43,244 bases of DNA from an uncultured Bacilli bacterium. Its GTDB lineage: Bacteria > Bacillota_I > Bacilli_A > RF39 > UBA660. Made by a program: the position numbers and the translations under genes. The stretch is from positions 1-43,244 of the forward strand of contig CAPHZB010000005.1 in NCBI GenBank assembly GCA_948629335.1, read 5' to 3'. This document shows positions 1 to 9,117 of this stretch, piece after piece (within the stretch, counting starts at the first letter, position 1; each line of letters opens with the position of its first letter). The notes beneath the pieces were generated by a model. That model saw nothing but the letters and a program-made list of their open reading frames with translations. It was not told the origin of the DNA and did no database searches.

Positions 1-416
1 CTTATATTCCTATATAAATAGAGGCTTTTCCTTAGATTAGGGAAAATTTCTGTAAATTTATTTATTAAAAGGGTATTATCATTATAATAAGTTATAGGTA
101 AATCTATTTGATATCCTGGATATAATTCTTCTAACCACATTAAGGTATAGACAATATCTATTGGTTCTTTAAAGCCATACTCTTTAATGGTATCTATTCT
201 CACATTTAATATATTTGATATTTCTAAAAGCCTATCATCTTGAGGAGTTCTTTTGCCATTTTCATAGTTTGTTATCACTCTTCTTTTTCTTTCACCCTTT
301 AATTTTAATTTATCTGCAAGTTCATCCTGAGTTAGTTGTCTAAACTGTCTTATAAATGCAATTCTAGAACCTTGTGATAAATCTTTTAACCTTGGTTTTA
401 AATACACTAATCGCAT
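1..416 (-). CDS. XRE-family helix-turn-helix regulator, C-terminus cut by window edge
   Basis: The reading frame is open from an ATG at 416 to the window edge (138 codons). The start is supported by a near-perfect ribosome site, AAAGGAGGTGA, a few bases upstream. Residues about 15-70 have the HTH_3/XRE layout: a leading basic helix, the motif RQLTQDELADKL, then VITNYENGKRTP, which is the usual recognition-helix region, and a third helix DDRLLEISNILNV. The rest (about 70-138) is a non-HTH segment rich in Tyr and Leu that I do not recognise; it may be a sensor or dimerisation part. Family knowledge says such proteins are DNA-binding repressors, often of mobile elements or stress genes. A dyad upstream (ATATGCGACATAT, with a partner copy) is a candidate autoregulatory operator. 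HTH call is firm, role unknown. Confidence 0.85.
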   Translation of the reverse strand, partial: MRLVYLKPRLKDLSQGSRIAFIRQFRQLTQDELADKLKLKGERKRRVITNYENGKRTPQDDRLLEISNILNVRIDTIKEYGFKEPIDIVYTLMWLEELYPGYQIDLPITYYNDNTLLINKFTEIFPNLRKSLYLYRNI

Positions 417-435
417 TTTTTCACCTCCTTTTTCC

Positions 436-487
436 TGTCGCATATAATTAATTTTTCATACAAAAAAGACTAAGATATGCGACATAT
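436..487. promoter_or_regulatory. Candidate operator: paired ATATGCGACA dyads upstream of the XRE gene
   Basis: TGTCGCATAT at 436-445 and its inverted copy ATATGCGACA at 475-484 face each other between ppdK and the XRE gene; the second lies in the pseudo-palindrome ATATG-CGA-CATAT (475-487). The copy at 436-445 is next to the XRE ribosome site. Position and symmetry fit autorepression by the XRE protein; binding is inferred. Confidence 0.4.
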
Positions 488-502
488 TAGTCATCTTAGT
501 CT
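462..502 (-). terminator. Rho-independent terminator downstream of ppdK
   Basis: Arms AGACTAAGAT (467-476) and ATCTTAGTCT (493-502) form a perfect 10-bp stem with a 16-nt loop; read leftward it is followed by TTTTT(T). It lies downstream of the ppdK stop and upstream of the XRE gene. The loop contains the ATATGCGACATAT dyad. Confidence 0.75.
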
Positions 503-636
503 AATTTAGATATAAATATCAACTATAATTGGTTCTTTTAATCTTGCATTTTTACATTCAGGTATTTTATCTGAATATCTTAAAATATCATCTTTTGTAA
601 TGATTATACGAGTTAAGAACAAATCATAATCATTTT

Positions 637-3276
637 TTATTTTGATTGGTTCGCCTTTATAGACGCTTGTGCCGCAGCAAGTCTAGCGATTGGAACTCTA
701 AATGGAGAACAAGAAACATATGTTAAGCCTACATTATGACAGAATTCAACAGAGGCTGGGTCTCCCCCATGCTCCCCACAAATTCCCAGCTTTAAATCAG
801 GTCTTACACTTCTTCCTTTTTCTGTAGCCATTTTTACTAAAGCTCCAACTCCTGCTATATCAACACGAGCAAACGGATCTTGTTCATAAATCTTATTTTG
901 ATAATAAGAATCTAAGAATTTTCCGGCATCATCCCTTGAAAATCCAAAAGTAAGTTGTGTCAAATCATTCGTTCCGTAAGAGAAAAATTCTGCTTCTTCG
1001 GCTATTTCATCAGCAAGTAGACAGGCTCTTGGTATTTCTATCATTGTACCTATATGGTACTCAATATTTGAACCCTTTTCTTGTTTTACTTTTTCAGCCT
1101 CTTCTATAACAATATTTTTAACAAATTTCAATTCTCTCTTTTCTCCAATCAAAGGAATCATAATTTCAGGTACAATTCTAAAACTTTCCTCCTCTTCTAC
1201 TTCGATAGCAGCTTCTAATAAAGCTCTCGTTTGCATTCTTGCAATTTCTGGATACGTAACTGCAAGTCTACATCCTCTATGTCCCATCATTGGATTAAAT
1301 TCATGTAGTTCACTACACTTATTCTTTAAATGCTCTACACTAACATGCATATCATTTGCTAAAGCAATAATATCTGCCTCTTCTTTTGGTAAAAATTCAT
1401 GTAATGGAGGATCAAGATAACGAACAGTCATCGGTAACCCTTTAAGTTCTTTATACATGGCCTTAAAATCACTCTTTTGAAACGGAATTAAAGCGTCGAG
1501 AGCTTTTACACGTTCTTCTACAGTTTCACTCAAAATCATTTTTCGAATAGCCGGAATTCTTTCTTCATCGAAGAACATATGCTCTGTACGACAAAGTCCA
1601 ACCCCTTCCGCTCCTAATTCAATAGCCTTTTTTGTATCTCTTGGATTATCTGCATTAGCGCGTACACCAAGTGTTCTCTTTTCATCAGCCCATGCCATAA
1701 TTCTTCCAAAGTTTCCAGAGACAGTAGCTTCCTCTGTTTGAATATCCCCTTTATAAATTTTACCAGTTGAACCATCTAGAGAAATATAATCTCCTTCATG
1801 AAATGTATAGCCACCTAATTCAAATTTTTTCTCTTCTTCATTGATTTTCATTTCGCCACATCCAGATATACAACAAGTTCCCATTCCACGAGCAACAACA
1901 GCTGCATGCGATGTCATTCCTCCACGTCCAGTTAAAATTCCTTGACTGGCTACCATTCCTTCAATATCTTCTGGTGTGGTTTCCAAACGAACTAAAATAA
2001 CTCGGTCCCCTTTTCCACCAATCCCCTGTTTTTTCGCTTCTTCAGCTGTGAAAACAACATATCCCGCAGCAGCTCCAGGTGAAGCAGGAAGAGCACTTCC
2101 AATTACTTCCCCATTTTTTAAAGCCTCCTCATTGAAAGCAGGATGTAATAATTGATCTAATGATTTTGCCTCAATTCGCATAACAGCCTCGTCTTCTGTA
2201 ATCATGCCTTCATCCACTAAATCACAAGCAATCTGAATAGCTGCCTTTGCAGTACGCTTTCCATTTCTCGTTTGTAAAAAATATAGTTTTCCCTCTTGAA
2301 TCGTAAATTCCATATCTTGCATATCACGATAATGATTCTCTAATTTAGTAGCAAGTTCTATGAACTGTCTATAACAATCTGGTAAATCTTCTTTCAACTT
2401 TGTAATTGGTTGTGGAGTACGTACACCAGCAACCACATCTTCTCCCTGTGCATTAATTAAATATTCCCCATAAATTCCTTTTTCTCCAGTAGATGGATTT
2501 CTTGTAAAAGCAACGCCTGTACCTGATGTTTCACCCATATTTCCAAAAACCATAGCTTGAACATTCACAGCAGTTCCCCATTCTCCTGGAATATCGTTCA
2601 TTCTCCTATACACAATTGCTCTTGGATTATCCCATGAACGAAATACTGCTTTCACTGCGCCCATCAATTGTTCCGTCGGATTTTGTGGAAATTCCTCTCC
2701 GTGCATAGCTTCTTTATATACATCTTTAAAACGAATGATTAATTCTTTTAAATCTTCTACTGTTAATTCTGTGTCATAATGGATTCCTCTTGCTTCTTTT
2801 ATTTCATCAATAATTTTCTCAAAAAAATTCTTTGGAACCTCCATAACGACATCAGAATACATTTGGATAAATCTACGATAAGAATCATAAGCAAATCTGG
2901 GATTATTTGTCTTTTTGGCGAATCCTTCTACTGCCTCGTCATTTAAACCTAAATTTAAAATGGTATCCATCATTCCTGGCATAGAGGCCCTAGCTCCACT
3001 TCGAACAGAGACTAAAAGGGGATCTTCAACATCACCAAATTTCTTTCCTTGCAATGCTTCTAACTTCTTTAATGCATCAAAAATTTGTGTCTTAACTTCC
3101 TCACTAATTTCTTTTCCATTCTCATAGTAAGAAGTACAAGCTTCTGTTGTAATTGTAAAACCGTTAGGAACAGGTAAACCTAAACTAGACATCTCTGCTA
3201 AATTAGCGCCTTTCCCTCCAAGTAAATTACGCATACTTGCATTTCCTTCTTGGAATAAATATACATATTTCATCAT
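637..3276 (-). CDS. ppdK: Pyruvate, phosphate dikinase
   Basis: It interconverts pyruvate + ATP + Pi and PEP + AMP + PPi, so in an anaerobe it can run as a PPi-saving glycolytic step or refill PEP. The 879 residues match the usual ~875. Order of parts: N-terminal nucleotide-binding domain with GGKGANLAEMSSLGLPVP (about 20-38) and SVRSGARASMPGMMDT (about 90-105); the central phosphohistidine domain with GRGGMTSHAAVVARGMG, His457 being the swivelling catalytic residue; and the C-terminal pyruvate/PEP barrel with the GICGEHGGDP signature (Cys833). The ribosome site AGGAGG sits 6 nt before the first ATG and 9 before a second adjacent ATG, so either may be used. It is a single-gene transcript: own promoter (3303-3331) and a terminator on each side. 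A regulator gene (PDRP) is not visible here. Confidence 0.97.
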   Translation of the reverse strand: MMKYVYLFQEGNASMRNLLGGKGANLAEMSSLGLPVPNGFTITTEACTSYYENGKEISEEVKTQIFDALKKLEALQGKKFGDVEDPLLVSVRSGARASMPGMMDTILNLGLNDEAVEGFAKKTNNPRFAYDSYRRFIQMYSDVVMEVPKNFFEKIIDEIKEARGIHYDTELTVEDLKELIIRFKDVYKEAMHGEEFPQNPTEQLMGAVKAVFRSWDNPRAIVYRRMNDIPGEWGTAVNVQAMVFGNMGETSGTGVAFTRNPSTGEKGIYGEYLINAQGEDVVAGVRTPQPITKLKEDLPDCYRQFIELATKLENHYRDMQDMEFTIQEGKLYFLQTRNGKRTAKAAIQIACDLVDEGMITEDEAVMRIEAKSLDQLLHPAFNEEALKNGEVIGSALPASPGAAAGYVVFTAEEAKKQGIGGKGDRVILVRLETTPEDIEGMVASQGILTGRGGMTSHAAVVARGMGTCCISGCGEMKINEEEKKFELGGYTFHEGDYISLDGSTGKIYKGDIQTEEATVSGNFGRIMAWADEKRTLGVRANADNPRDTKKAIELGAEGVGLCRTEHMFFDEERIPAIRKMILSETVEERVKALDALIPFQKSDFKAMYKELKGLPMTVRYLDPPLHEFLPKEEADIIALANDMHVSVEHLKNKCSELHEFNPMMGHRGCRLAVTYPEIARMQTRALLEAAIEVEEEESFRIVPEIMIPLIGEKRELKFVKNIVIEEAEKVKQEKGSNIEYHIGTMIEIPRACLLADEIAEEAEFFSYGTNDLTQLTFGFSRDDAGKFLDSYYQNKIYEQDPFARVDIAGVGALVKMATEKGRSVRPDLKLGICGEHGGDPASVEFCHNVGLTYVSCSPFRVPIARLAAAQASIKANQSK

Positions 3277-3302
3277 CTATATCCTCCTATCTTGTTAATT
3301 TT

Positions 3303-3331
3303 ATTATAACAAACTACCTTTTGTTATTCAA
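3303..3331 (-). promoter_or_regulatory. Sigma-A type promoter for ppdK
   Basis: Read leftward: -35 TTGAAT (3326-3331), 17-bp spacer, -10 TATAAT (3303-3308). It lies just upstream of the ppdK ribosome site and after the xerC terminator. Confidence 0.75.
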
Positions 3332-3342
3332 TTCTTTCCCTC

Positions 3343-3382
3343 AAAAAAGATAAAACTAGACATACCTATTGTCTAGTTTTAT
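3343..3382 (-). terminator. Terminator after xerC
   Basis: A perfect 13-bp stem (ATAAAACTAGACA at 3350-3362, TGTCTAGTTTTAT at 3370-3382) with a 7-nt loop, followed in the leftward sense by TCTTTTTTGA. It ends the topA-side transcript before ppdK. Confidence 0.85.
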
Positions 3383-3395
3383 ACATGATTTTATC

Positions 3396-4292
3396 TTATT
3401 TTTTATGTGCCCTTGGATGTGCATTCAAATAAACACTTCTAAGTCTCTCATTTGAAATATGTGTGTAAATCTGCGTTGTAGATAAATCTGCATGTCCTAA
3501 AAGCTCCTGCACAGTTTTTAAATCCGCTCCATTATTTAACATATGTGTAGCGAAAGAATGCCTTAATGTATGAGGGCTAATATGAAAATCAGCGCAACTT
3601 CGCTTTAACAATTCATCAATAATAGCTCGAACTCTTCGATCATGAAGGGGATTTCCTGAATCATTTAAAAATAAATATTCATTTTTCTGTTTTTCAAAAT
3701 AGGGTCTAGCTTCTTTTAAATATCGTTTTAAAAGTTCATCAAGCTGTTTTCCAAAATAAACATATCTTTCTTTGTTCCCCTTTCCAAGTACTTTAACACT
3801 TTTTTCTGAAAAAGAGATATCCTTTATTTTTACAGAACATAATTCACTAACACGTACTCCCGTAGAATACAAAAATTCTAAAAGAAGGGCTTCCCTAATT
3901 CCTTTTGGATTATCTAGTTTTGGCATAGCAAGCAATTTTTCAACTTCCCCTTCATATAAAAACTTAGGTAGCTTTTTATCTGGTTTAGGATTACTAATAA
4001 AAAGCATTGGATTTTTTGATACCTTTTCCTCTTTTAAAAGATATCTATAAAAACTTCGAAGAGAACTGATATGGCGTGCAATGGTTGTTTTTGAAAAATT
4101 TTTTTCATCCAAAAAATTCAAATAATTACGAATGACTTTGTAATCAATCTCATTATAAAAGTGGATATCCTCTCTATTTAAGAATTCAAAAAAAGATTCC
4201 AAATCTTTACAATAATTTAAAATTGTATGACTTGAATATCCTTTTTGTGTTTCCAAGAAAGATAAAAAAGCATCTTTATCTTCTTGAAACAT
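3396..4292 (-). CDS. xerC: Tyrosine recombinase XerC
   Basis: With XerD it resolves chromosome dimers at dif. The 298-aa length is normal. Residues 1-110 are the SAM-like DNA-binding domain (SLRSFYRYLLKEE, then LPKFLYEGE), and the C-terminal catalytic domain has all expected residues: Arg147 (STGVRVSEL), Lys171 (GKGNKER), His241 and Arg244 (HTLRHSFATH), His267 (LLGHADLSTT) and the nucleophile Tyr276 (QIYTHI). The PKFLYE motif and the tail YLNAHPRA resemble Staphylococcus/Bacillus XerC more than XerD, but paralogue assignment from memory is not certain. It overlaps the upstream 574-aa ORF by 17 bp, so is translationally coupled; ribosome site AAGAAGGG. Confidence 0.9.
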   Translation of the reverse strand: MFQEDKDAFLSFLETQKGYSSHTILNYCKDLESFFEFLNREDIHFYNEIDYKVIRNYLNFLDEKNFSKTTIARHISSLRSFYRYLLKEEKVSKNPMLFISNPKPDKKLPKFLYEGEVEKLLAMPKLDNPKGIREALLLEFLYSTGVRVSELCSVKIKDISFSEKSVKVLGKGNKERYVYFGKQLDELLKRYLKEARPYFEKQKNEYLFLNDSGNPLHDRRVRAIIDELLKRSCADFHISPHTLRHSFATHMLNNGADLKTVQELLGHADLSTTQIYTHISNERLRSVYLNAHPRAHKK

Positions 4293-6000
4293 AAATACCC
4301 TTCTTTGCTAACACTTCATTTGATGGCACATCTAATCCATACATTTTCTCTAGTTCATCTGGATATAAAATAGATTCAGGTTCTCTTACTATTGTTGGCT
4401 CTGTCGGATTTGCCTTTTTTTGTATAAGCGTATTCTCGGAAGTAGAAGCATTATCTATAGTATTCTCTACCTTTTTTGCATTATGTCTTACTTTATAACG
4501 TAGTGTTCTTAAAATAAAACGAATTTGATCATAGAAATAAGGAGAATTTTTCATTTCTTTTTCCCATACATCATTAATGGTCTTCACTTGATATGTACTA
4601 ATCTTTCTAGCCTTCAAATAATGAATTTCTCTAGAAACATGTTCAGAAAATAATCGATGATGATTTGAGTTTTTCTTCGCCTCAACCTTATCCTCTCTAT
4701 CTAGCTTTTGCATATCAGAAATAATTTGCTTTAAACTTTCTAAAGTCTCATTGCGACTTTTCTCCGTAATCTGCTTTTTTTCTTCTAACTCCGAAAGAGC
4801 ATCTTTTAATTTAACCTCCAAATCCTCATAAACTGCTTGGACTTTAGTAGCTTGTATTTGCTGTTTGAGTGTCTTTAACTCACCTGTTGTTTGTCTAACT
4901 TCCTTCCTAAATCGAGCAAGATTACAATATAAATCTTGAACTTGTTCAAACAAACTCGTATAAATAATAGGGTATCGCAAATACATCCCATCTGGAAGCC
5001 TTCTAAAAGTTCCATCTTCATTATGTTCTAGGATAGTGAGTTGTCCACTATATTTGGAATCAGAAGTAACCTTTCTAACATGTTCCACATATGCAAGATG
5101 TTTATTCACATAGGCTTCAATTAGTTCTTTGTTTTCTGCCTTAATATCCAATGGGGTTTCATAATGCTCAATAGTATATTTATCAAGGGAAGATGCTGTC
5201 ATTGTTTTTAATATGAGTGGAGCACAATTGTTTCCGATTAAATAACATAGACTTCTTTGTTTTTCATAAATTTTACTGTCCTTCTTTTCTGACATAACTG
5301 TCTTTTCATTTGCATCACGCATAATCTTACTATTTCTTTTTTCTAAGCATTTAATATTAAAAGAGATTGCTCTTCTAAAAATAGGATAATTTCTTAAAAA
5401 ATCATTAATACTTACAGGATTCTGTGGATTTGAAACCTCCTTACCTGCAAAAGAATTTTTCTCAAGATGATGTGCCTCTGCTTGTGCAAACATATCATCT
5501 TCCTTCTGTGACAATTGGTAATATCTCTTAATTAAATCATTAAATGCAGGATAGTTCTTAAAATAGTTGCTATTTATAAGTTCAAATCCTTCTTTTGATA
5601 AAACGCTACCTAAAAAGTCATTAAAGAATACACTAAACTCATTTGAATCAACCATTTGATTTCCACTACCATTTTCAATGTACACTCTGTTTCCCCTAGC
5701 CATAGCACATTCACTTGCTTTAAAAATAATATCATTATAAGCAGTTTCAAAAGGAAGTGGATAAATGGTTCCATCCGTTCCTACAAGTTTTAAAGTTACT
5801 TTTCTTGAGGGAATCCATAAATTATTTTCAGCCACTTCTAAATATCGATCTAAACTACCATAATTAGCTAGTGTGTAATCTAGCATAGCTAAGTCAATCG
5901 TATCACTGACTGTCCCCGATTGATTTCTTATTTGCATCTTTATTTCTCTTCCAAATTCATCACACACAATAAGACTTGCAAATACTCTCTGTATATCCAT
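4276..6000 (-). CDS. Uncharacterised 574-aa protein with central coiled coil
   Basis: I do not recognise the family. The start at 6000 (MDIQRVFAS) follows GGAAGGTGATAGG; an upstream in-frame GTG lacks a good site. No signal peptide or membrane segment is apparent, so it is probably cytosolic. About residues 1-120 look like a folded domain (short beta-rich segments such as KVTLKLVGTDGTIYPLPF). Around 365-440 there is a heptad-rich coiled coil (LKTLKQQIQ...LKDALSELEEKKQ). The last ~60 residues are low-complexity and polar (KKVENTIDNASTSENT). A promoter (6039-6067) lies directly upstream and xerC overlaps its end, suggesting co-transcription with a chromosome-maintenance gene and perhaps a lineage-specific structural or nucleoid role (inference only). 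Confidence 0.7.
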   Translation of the reverse strand: MDIQRVFASLIVCDEFGREIKMQIRNQSGTVSDTIDLAMLDYTLANYGSLDRYLEVAENNLWIPSRKVTLKLVGTDGTIYPLPFETAYNDIIFKASECAMARGNRVYIENGSGNQMVDSNEFSVFFNDFLGSVLSKEGFELINSNYFKNYPAFNDLIKRYYQLSQKEDDMFAQAEAHHLEKNSFAGKEVSNPQNPVSINDFLRNYPIFRRAISFNIKCLEKRNSKIMRDANEKTVMSEKKDSKIYEKQRSLCYLIGNNCAPLILKTMTASSLDKYTIEHYETPLDIKAENKELIEAYVNKHLAYVEHVRKVTSDSKYSGQLTILEHNEDGTFRRLPDGMYLRYPIIYTSLFEQVQDLYCNLARFRKEVRQTTGELKTLKQQIQATKVQAVYEDLEVKLKDALSELEEKKQITEKSRNETLESLKQIISDMQKLDREDKVEAKKNSNHHRLFSEHVSREIHYLKARKISTYQVKTINDVWEKEMKNSPYFYDQIRFILRTLRYKVRHNAKKVENTIDNASTSENTLIQKKANPTEPTIVREPESILYPDELEKMYGLDVPSNEVLAKKGIYVSRR

Positions 6001-6038
6001 CCTATCACCTTCCACTAGCTTTCCATTATTTATAGTAT

Positions 6039-6067
6039 ACTATAATTTGAAAAAATAATAAAGTCAA
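6039..6067 (-). promoter_or_regulatory. Promoter for the 574-aa ORF - xerC unit
   Basis: Leftward -35 TTGACT (6062-6067), 17-bp spacer, -10 TATAGT (6039-6044), the latter in the palindrome TATAGTATACTATA. It follows the topA terminator. Confidence 0.65.
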
Positions 6068-6089
6068 AATCAAAAATTATTTTCACATT

Positions 6090-6122
6090 AAAAAAGTTGT
6101 AACTATTTTTCATAATTACAAC
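6090..6122 (-). terminator. Terminator overlapping the topA stop codon
   Basis: Arms GTTGTAA (6096-6102) and TTACAAC (6116-6122), then TTTTTT in the leftward direction (6095-6090). The distal arm lies inside the last topA codons. Confidence 0.7.
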
Positions 6123-8124
6123 TTGAACATTTAATTTTATCTTTCTTTTCGACTAATAAATTTCCACACTCTGGACAAAATTCACCTGTTGGTTTATCCC
6201 AAGTCGCTGTCTTACATTTTGGATAGTTGTTACAACCATAGAAAATTTTTCCTTTTCGTGATTTTTTTTCTACTATTTTTCCATCACAATTTGGACAACT
6301 ACAAATCTCTGTTTCTTCTTTAGGTTCTGCTTTTATGTATTTGCATTTCGGATAATTACTACATGCCACGAATTCACCATAGCGTCCTTTACGAATAACT
6401 AAAGCACTTCCACATTCTGGGCAAGACTCTCCTGTTTCCTTTGGAGGCTCTTTTTCCATACTATCAAAAGCAACTTGTAAAGCAGGTTCAAAATCTTTAT
6501 AAAATCTCTCTAGAATTTCATACCAAACTGTATCGCCATCTGCAATTTTATCTAAATCACTTTCCATATTCGATGTATACTTTACATTAATAATATGACT
6601 AAAATACTCTTGCAATTTATCTGTAATTTCGATTCCTATTTCTGTTGGAACAAATTTTTTATCAACAATACTCACATATCCATGTAATTTTAATTTATTC
6701 ATAATTGGTGCATAAGTAGAAGGTCTTCCAATTCCATCCTCCTCCATCGCCTGTACTAATTTTGCTTCTGTATAACGCGCTGGTGGTTGTGTGAAATGTT
6801 GTTCTTTTCTAATTTCACTACTTTCTACTGTCTCTTTTTCTTTTAAAGAAGGAAGCGTTGTCTCTGTTGTTGCCTCATAATCACCATATATTTTTAAATA
6901 ACCATCAAAGGTAATTGTTTGCCCTGTTGCTTTAAATCCATAATCATGATTAGTAAGTAAAATTGTGGTATTATCTGTCTTCGCAGGGGCCATTAAGCTA
7001 GCTAGGGCACGTGTATAAATTAAACGATAAAGTTTGTATTCTTCTGGTGTTAAATAAGGTTTCATACTTATTGGTGTTCGATGGATACTTGTTGGTCGAA
7101 TAGCTTCATGAGCATCCTGCACATTTTCAGTTGTTTTTCCTTTTTTTACAGATCCTACATATTTTTTCCCATATTCTTTTTCAATATACTGAAATGTATC
7201 GCTTACAAAATCATTGGATAACCTAGTAGAATCGGTACGCATATAAGAAATCAAGCCGACTGTTTCATTCTCAAGTTCAATACCTTCATATAGTTTTTGG
7301 GCAATCATCATCGTTTTTGTTGCATTCATATTTAAAAGTGTTGATGCTGCTTGTTGTAAAGTAGAAGTAGTAAAAGGAGGTTTTGAATTTTTTGATTTTC
7401 CTTTTTTCTCTACTTTAGCTACTTCAAAGTTTTGGCCTAAAACTGAAAGTATTTTATCAGCTTCTTCTTCGGTTTTAATTTCTATCTTTTTATCTTTATA
7501 GTTTTCTAAGGAAGCTTTAAATTCTTTAAATAAAGCATCAATCGTCCAATACTCTTCTTCCTTAAATGCCATAATTTCTCTTTCTCTATCCACAATCAAT
7601 TTCAAAGCCACACTTTGTACTCTTCCTGCTGCTCTCCCACTTGTTTTAGACTGCATCAATTTGGACAAACGAAAACCAATAATACGATCTAAAATACGTC
7701 TTGTTTCTTGTGAATTCACTAAATCATTATCAATTTTTCTTGCATGTTTCAAAGAATCTTTTACAGCAGATTCTGTAATTTCATTAAAAACAATTCGGTC
7801 ATATTCATTTTCATCTAAGCCTAACGCATCATATAAATGCCATGAAATGGCTTCTCCTTCGCGGTCAGGGTCGGTTGCTAGATAAACGAAATCTGCATGA
7901 TTTGCTTCTTTTTTTAGGTCATCAATGACTTTCTTTTTCCCCTTAATCGTAACATAATTTGGTTTAAAATGGTCCTCAATATCTACCCCAAGACCAAATT
8001 TCCCAGATGTCGCTAAATCACGAATATGTCCTTTTGAAGAAACAACTTTAAAGTCATCCCCTAAATATTTTCCAATTGACTTTGTTTTTGCTGGTGATTC
8101 CACAATGACTAAATTTTTTGCCAT
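6103..8124 (-). CDS. topA: DNA topoisomerase I (type IA)
   Basis: It relaxes negative supercoils by nicking one strand through a 5'-phosphotyrosine. The Toprim domain opens with VIVESPAKTKSIGKYLG (Glu9) and has the DPDREGE acidic triad (Asp85, Asp87, Glu89). The nucleophile is Tyr294 in LISYMRTDSTRL. After the IA core (to about residue 560) come three zinc-ribbon modules: CPEC...CSNYPKC, CPNC...CNNYPKC and CPEC...CSSC, ending at Lys673. Length 673 is typical of Firmicutes TopA. Ribosome site AAAAAGGAAGTG. It has its own TTGACA/TATAAA promoter and a terminator overlapping its stop. Confidence 0.97.
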   Translation of the reverse strand: MAKNLVIVESPAKTKSIGKYLGDDFKVVSSKGHIRDLATSGKFGLGVDIEDHFKPNYVTIKGKKKVIDDLKKEANHADFVYLATDPDREGEAISWHLYDALGLDENEYDRIVFNEITESAVKDSLKHARKIDNDLVNSQETRRILDRIIGFRLSKLMQSKTSGRAAGRVQSVALKLIVDREREIMAFKEEEYWTIDALFKEFKASLENYKDKKIEIKTEEEADKILSVLGQNFEVAKVEKKGKSKNSKPPFTTSTLQQAASTLLNMNATKTMMIAQKLYEGIELENETVGLISYMRTDSTRLSNDFVSDTFQYIEKEYGKKYVGSVKKGKTTENVQDAHEAIRPTSIHRTPISMKPYLTPEEYKLYRLIYTRALASLMAPAKTDNTTILLTNHDYGFKATGQTITFDGYLKIYGDYEATTETTLPSLKEKETVESSEIRKEQHFTQPPARYTEAKLVQAMEEDGIGRPSTYAPIMNKLKLHGYVSIVDKKFVPTEIGIEITDKLQEYFSHIINVKYTSNMESDLDKIADGDTVWYEILERFYKDFEPALQVAFDSMEKEPPKETGESCPECGSALVIRKGRYGEFVACSNYPKCKYIKAEPKEETEICSCPNCDGKIVEKKSRKGKIFYGCNNYPKCKTATWDKPTGEFCPECGNLLVEKKDKIKCSSCNYEK

Positions 8125-8150
8125 AATTCACTTCCTTTTTATCAACTTCA

Positions 8151-8179
8151 TTTATACACTAAATAGAACACATTGTCAA
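8151..8179 (-). promoter_or_regulatory. Strong promoter for topA
   Basis: Leftward consensus -35 TTGACA (8174-8179), 17-bp spacer, -10 TATAAA (8151-8156), 27 bp before the ATG. It lies between the activase gene end and topA. Confidence 0.8.
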
Positions 8180-8181
8180 CA

Positions 8182-9117
8182 TCAGAATTTTCCACAACGA
8201 CTTCCCCATGTATCCACTAAAACCCCATCTTTATATATTTGTAAAAGTTCACAGTGATTGGAACAACCCATACATTCGTGTCCTTTTGTCTCAAAGGAAA
8301 TATCTTTCATATCCCATGAGTATTCCTTTTTATCTAAAGATCTACTAGCTAGAAGGGCAACACCAATTGCTCCCATTAAGTGACCATCCTCATCCACTAA
8401 AACAGGTTCGTTCAATTGTTCTTCAAAATAGTGAACAACACCTTTATTTTTACTTACGCCTCCTTGAAAAACAACGGGTCCATGAATTCGTTTTCCTTTT
8501 GCTACATTGTTCAAATAATTTAAAACAATGCTTTTACATAGTCCAGCAATGATATCTTCTTTTCTATAGCCCGCTTGTGCTTTATGAATTAAATCTGACT
8601 CAGCAAAAACAGTACATCTTGCAGCTATTTTTACAGGATTTTTACTTTGAAGTGCAATATCACCAAAATCTTCAATTTCTACACCTAGTCTTTTTGCCTG
8701 ACTTGATAAAAAAGCCCCCGTTCCTGCTGCACAAAGGGTATTCATCGAATAATCGGCAATGATTCCATTATCTAGAAAGATAATTTTAGAATCTTGTCCC
8801 CCTATCTCTAAAATGGTCCTTACATCTTTGTGTCTTGATAAAGTTCCTATCGCATGCGCTGTTATCTCATTTTTAACAACTGTAGCGCCTAACATTAAAC
8901 CAATAAGTTTTCTAGCACTTCCTGTTGTTCCAATTCCTTTTAATACATAACTTTCATCTATTTGTTCTTTTAATATTTCAATGACTTTTCTGACTGCTTT
9001 CGTAGGACTTCCTTCCGTCCAAATATAGCTACTGGCAATTACATTTTCCTCTTTATCGAGAAGTACTCCTTTTGTAGAAATAGAACCAATATCAATTCCT
9101 AAATAACATTCATTCAT
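8182..9117 (-). CDS. 2-hydroxyacyl-CoA dehydratase activase (HgdC/BadF/BcrA family ATPase)
   Basis: Activases of this ASKHA-fold family use ATP and a [4Fe-4S] cluster to push one electron into a dehydratase-type partner. Evidence: N-terminal phosphate-binding loop YLGIDIGSISTKG, second nucleotide motif LEIGGQDSK, and two cluster-ligand candidates Cys129 (NTLCAAGTGAF) and Cys168 (ARCTVFAES), 39 residues apart as in the well-studied HgdC. A Cys-rich tail (CMGCSNHC...SRCGKF) is extra and may hold another metal site; HgdC itself ends earlier. It overlaps the preceding ORF by 8 bp and forms a three-gene unit with two dehydratase-like subunits. The natural substrate cannot be read from sequence; no CoA-transferase or acyl-CoA dehydrogenase is nearby, so a role in fermentation of amino acids is unproven. 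Confidence 0.88.
   Translation of the reverse strand: MNECYLGIDIGSISTKGVLLDKEENVIASSYIWTEGSPTKAVRKVIEILKEQIDESYVLKGIGTTGSARKLIGLMLGATVVKNEITAHAIGTLSRHKDVRTILEIGGQDSKIIFLDNGIIADYSMNTLCAAGTGAFLSSQAKRLGVEIEDFGDIALQSKNPVKIAARCTVFAESDLIHKAQAGYRKEDIIAGLCKSIVLNYLNNVAKGKRIHGPVVFQGGVSKNKGVVHYFEEQLNEPVLVDEDGHLMGAIGVALLASRSLDKKEYSWDMKDISFETKGHECMGCSNHCELLQIYKDGVLVDTWGSRCGKF

Noticed and set aside
2915..3127. Rightward ORF opposite ppdK (and similar plus-strand ORFs opposite topA, xerC, asnB, fhs etc.)
   Set aside because: Antisense shadows of strong coding frames; no ribosome sites or recognisable protein content.
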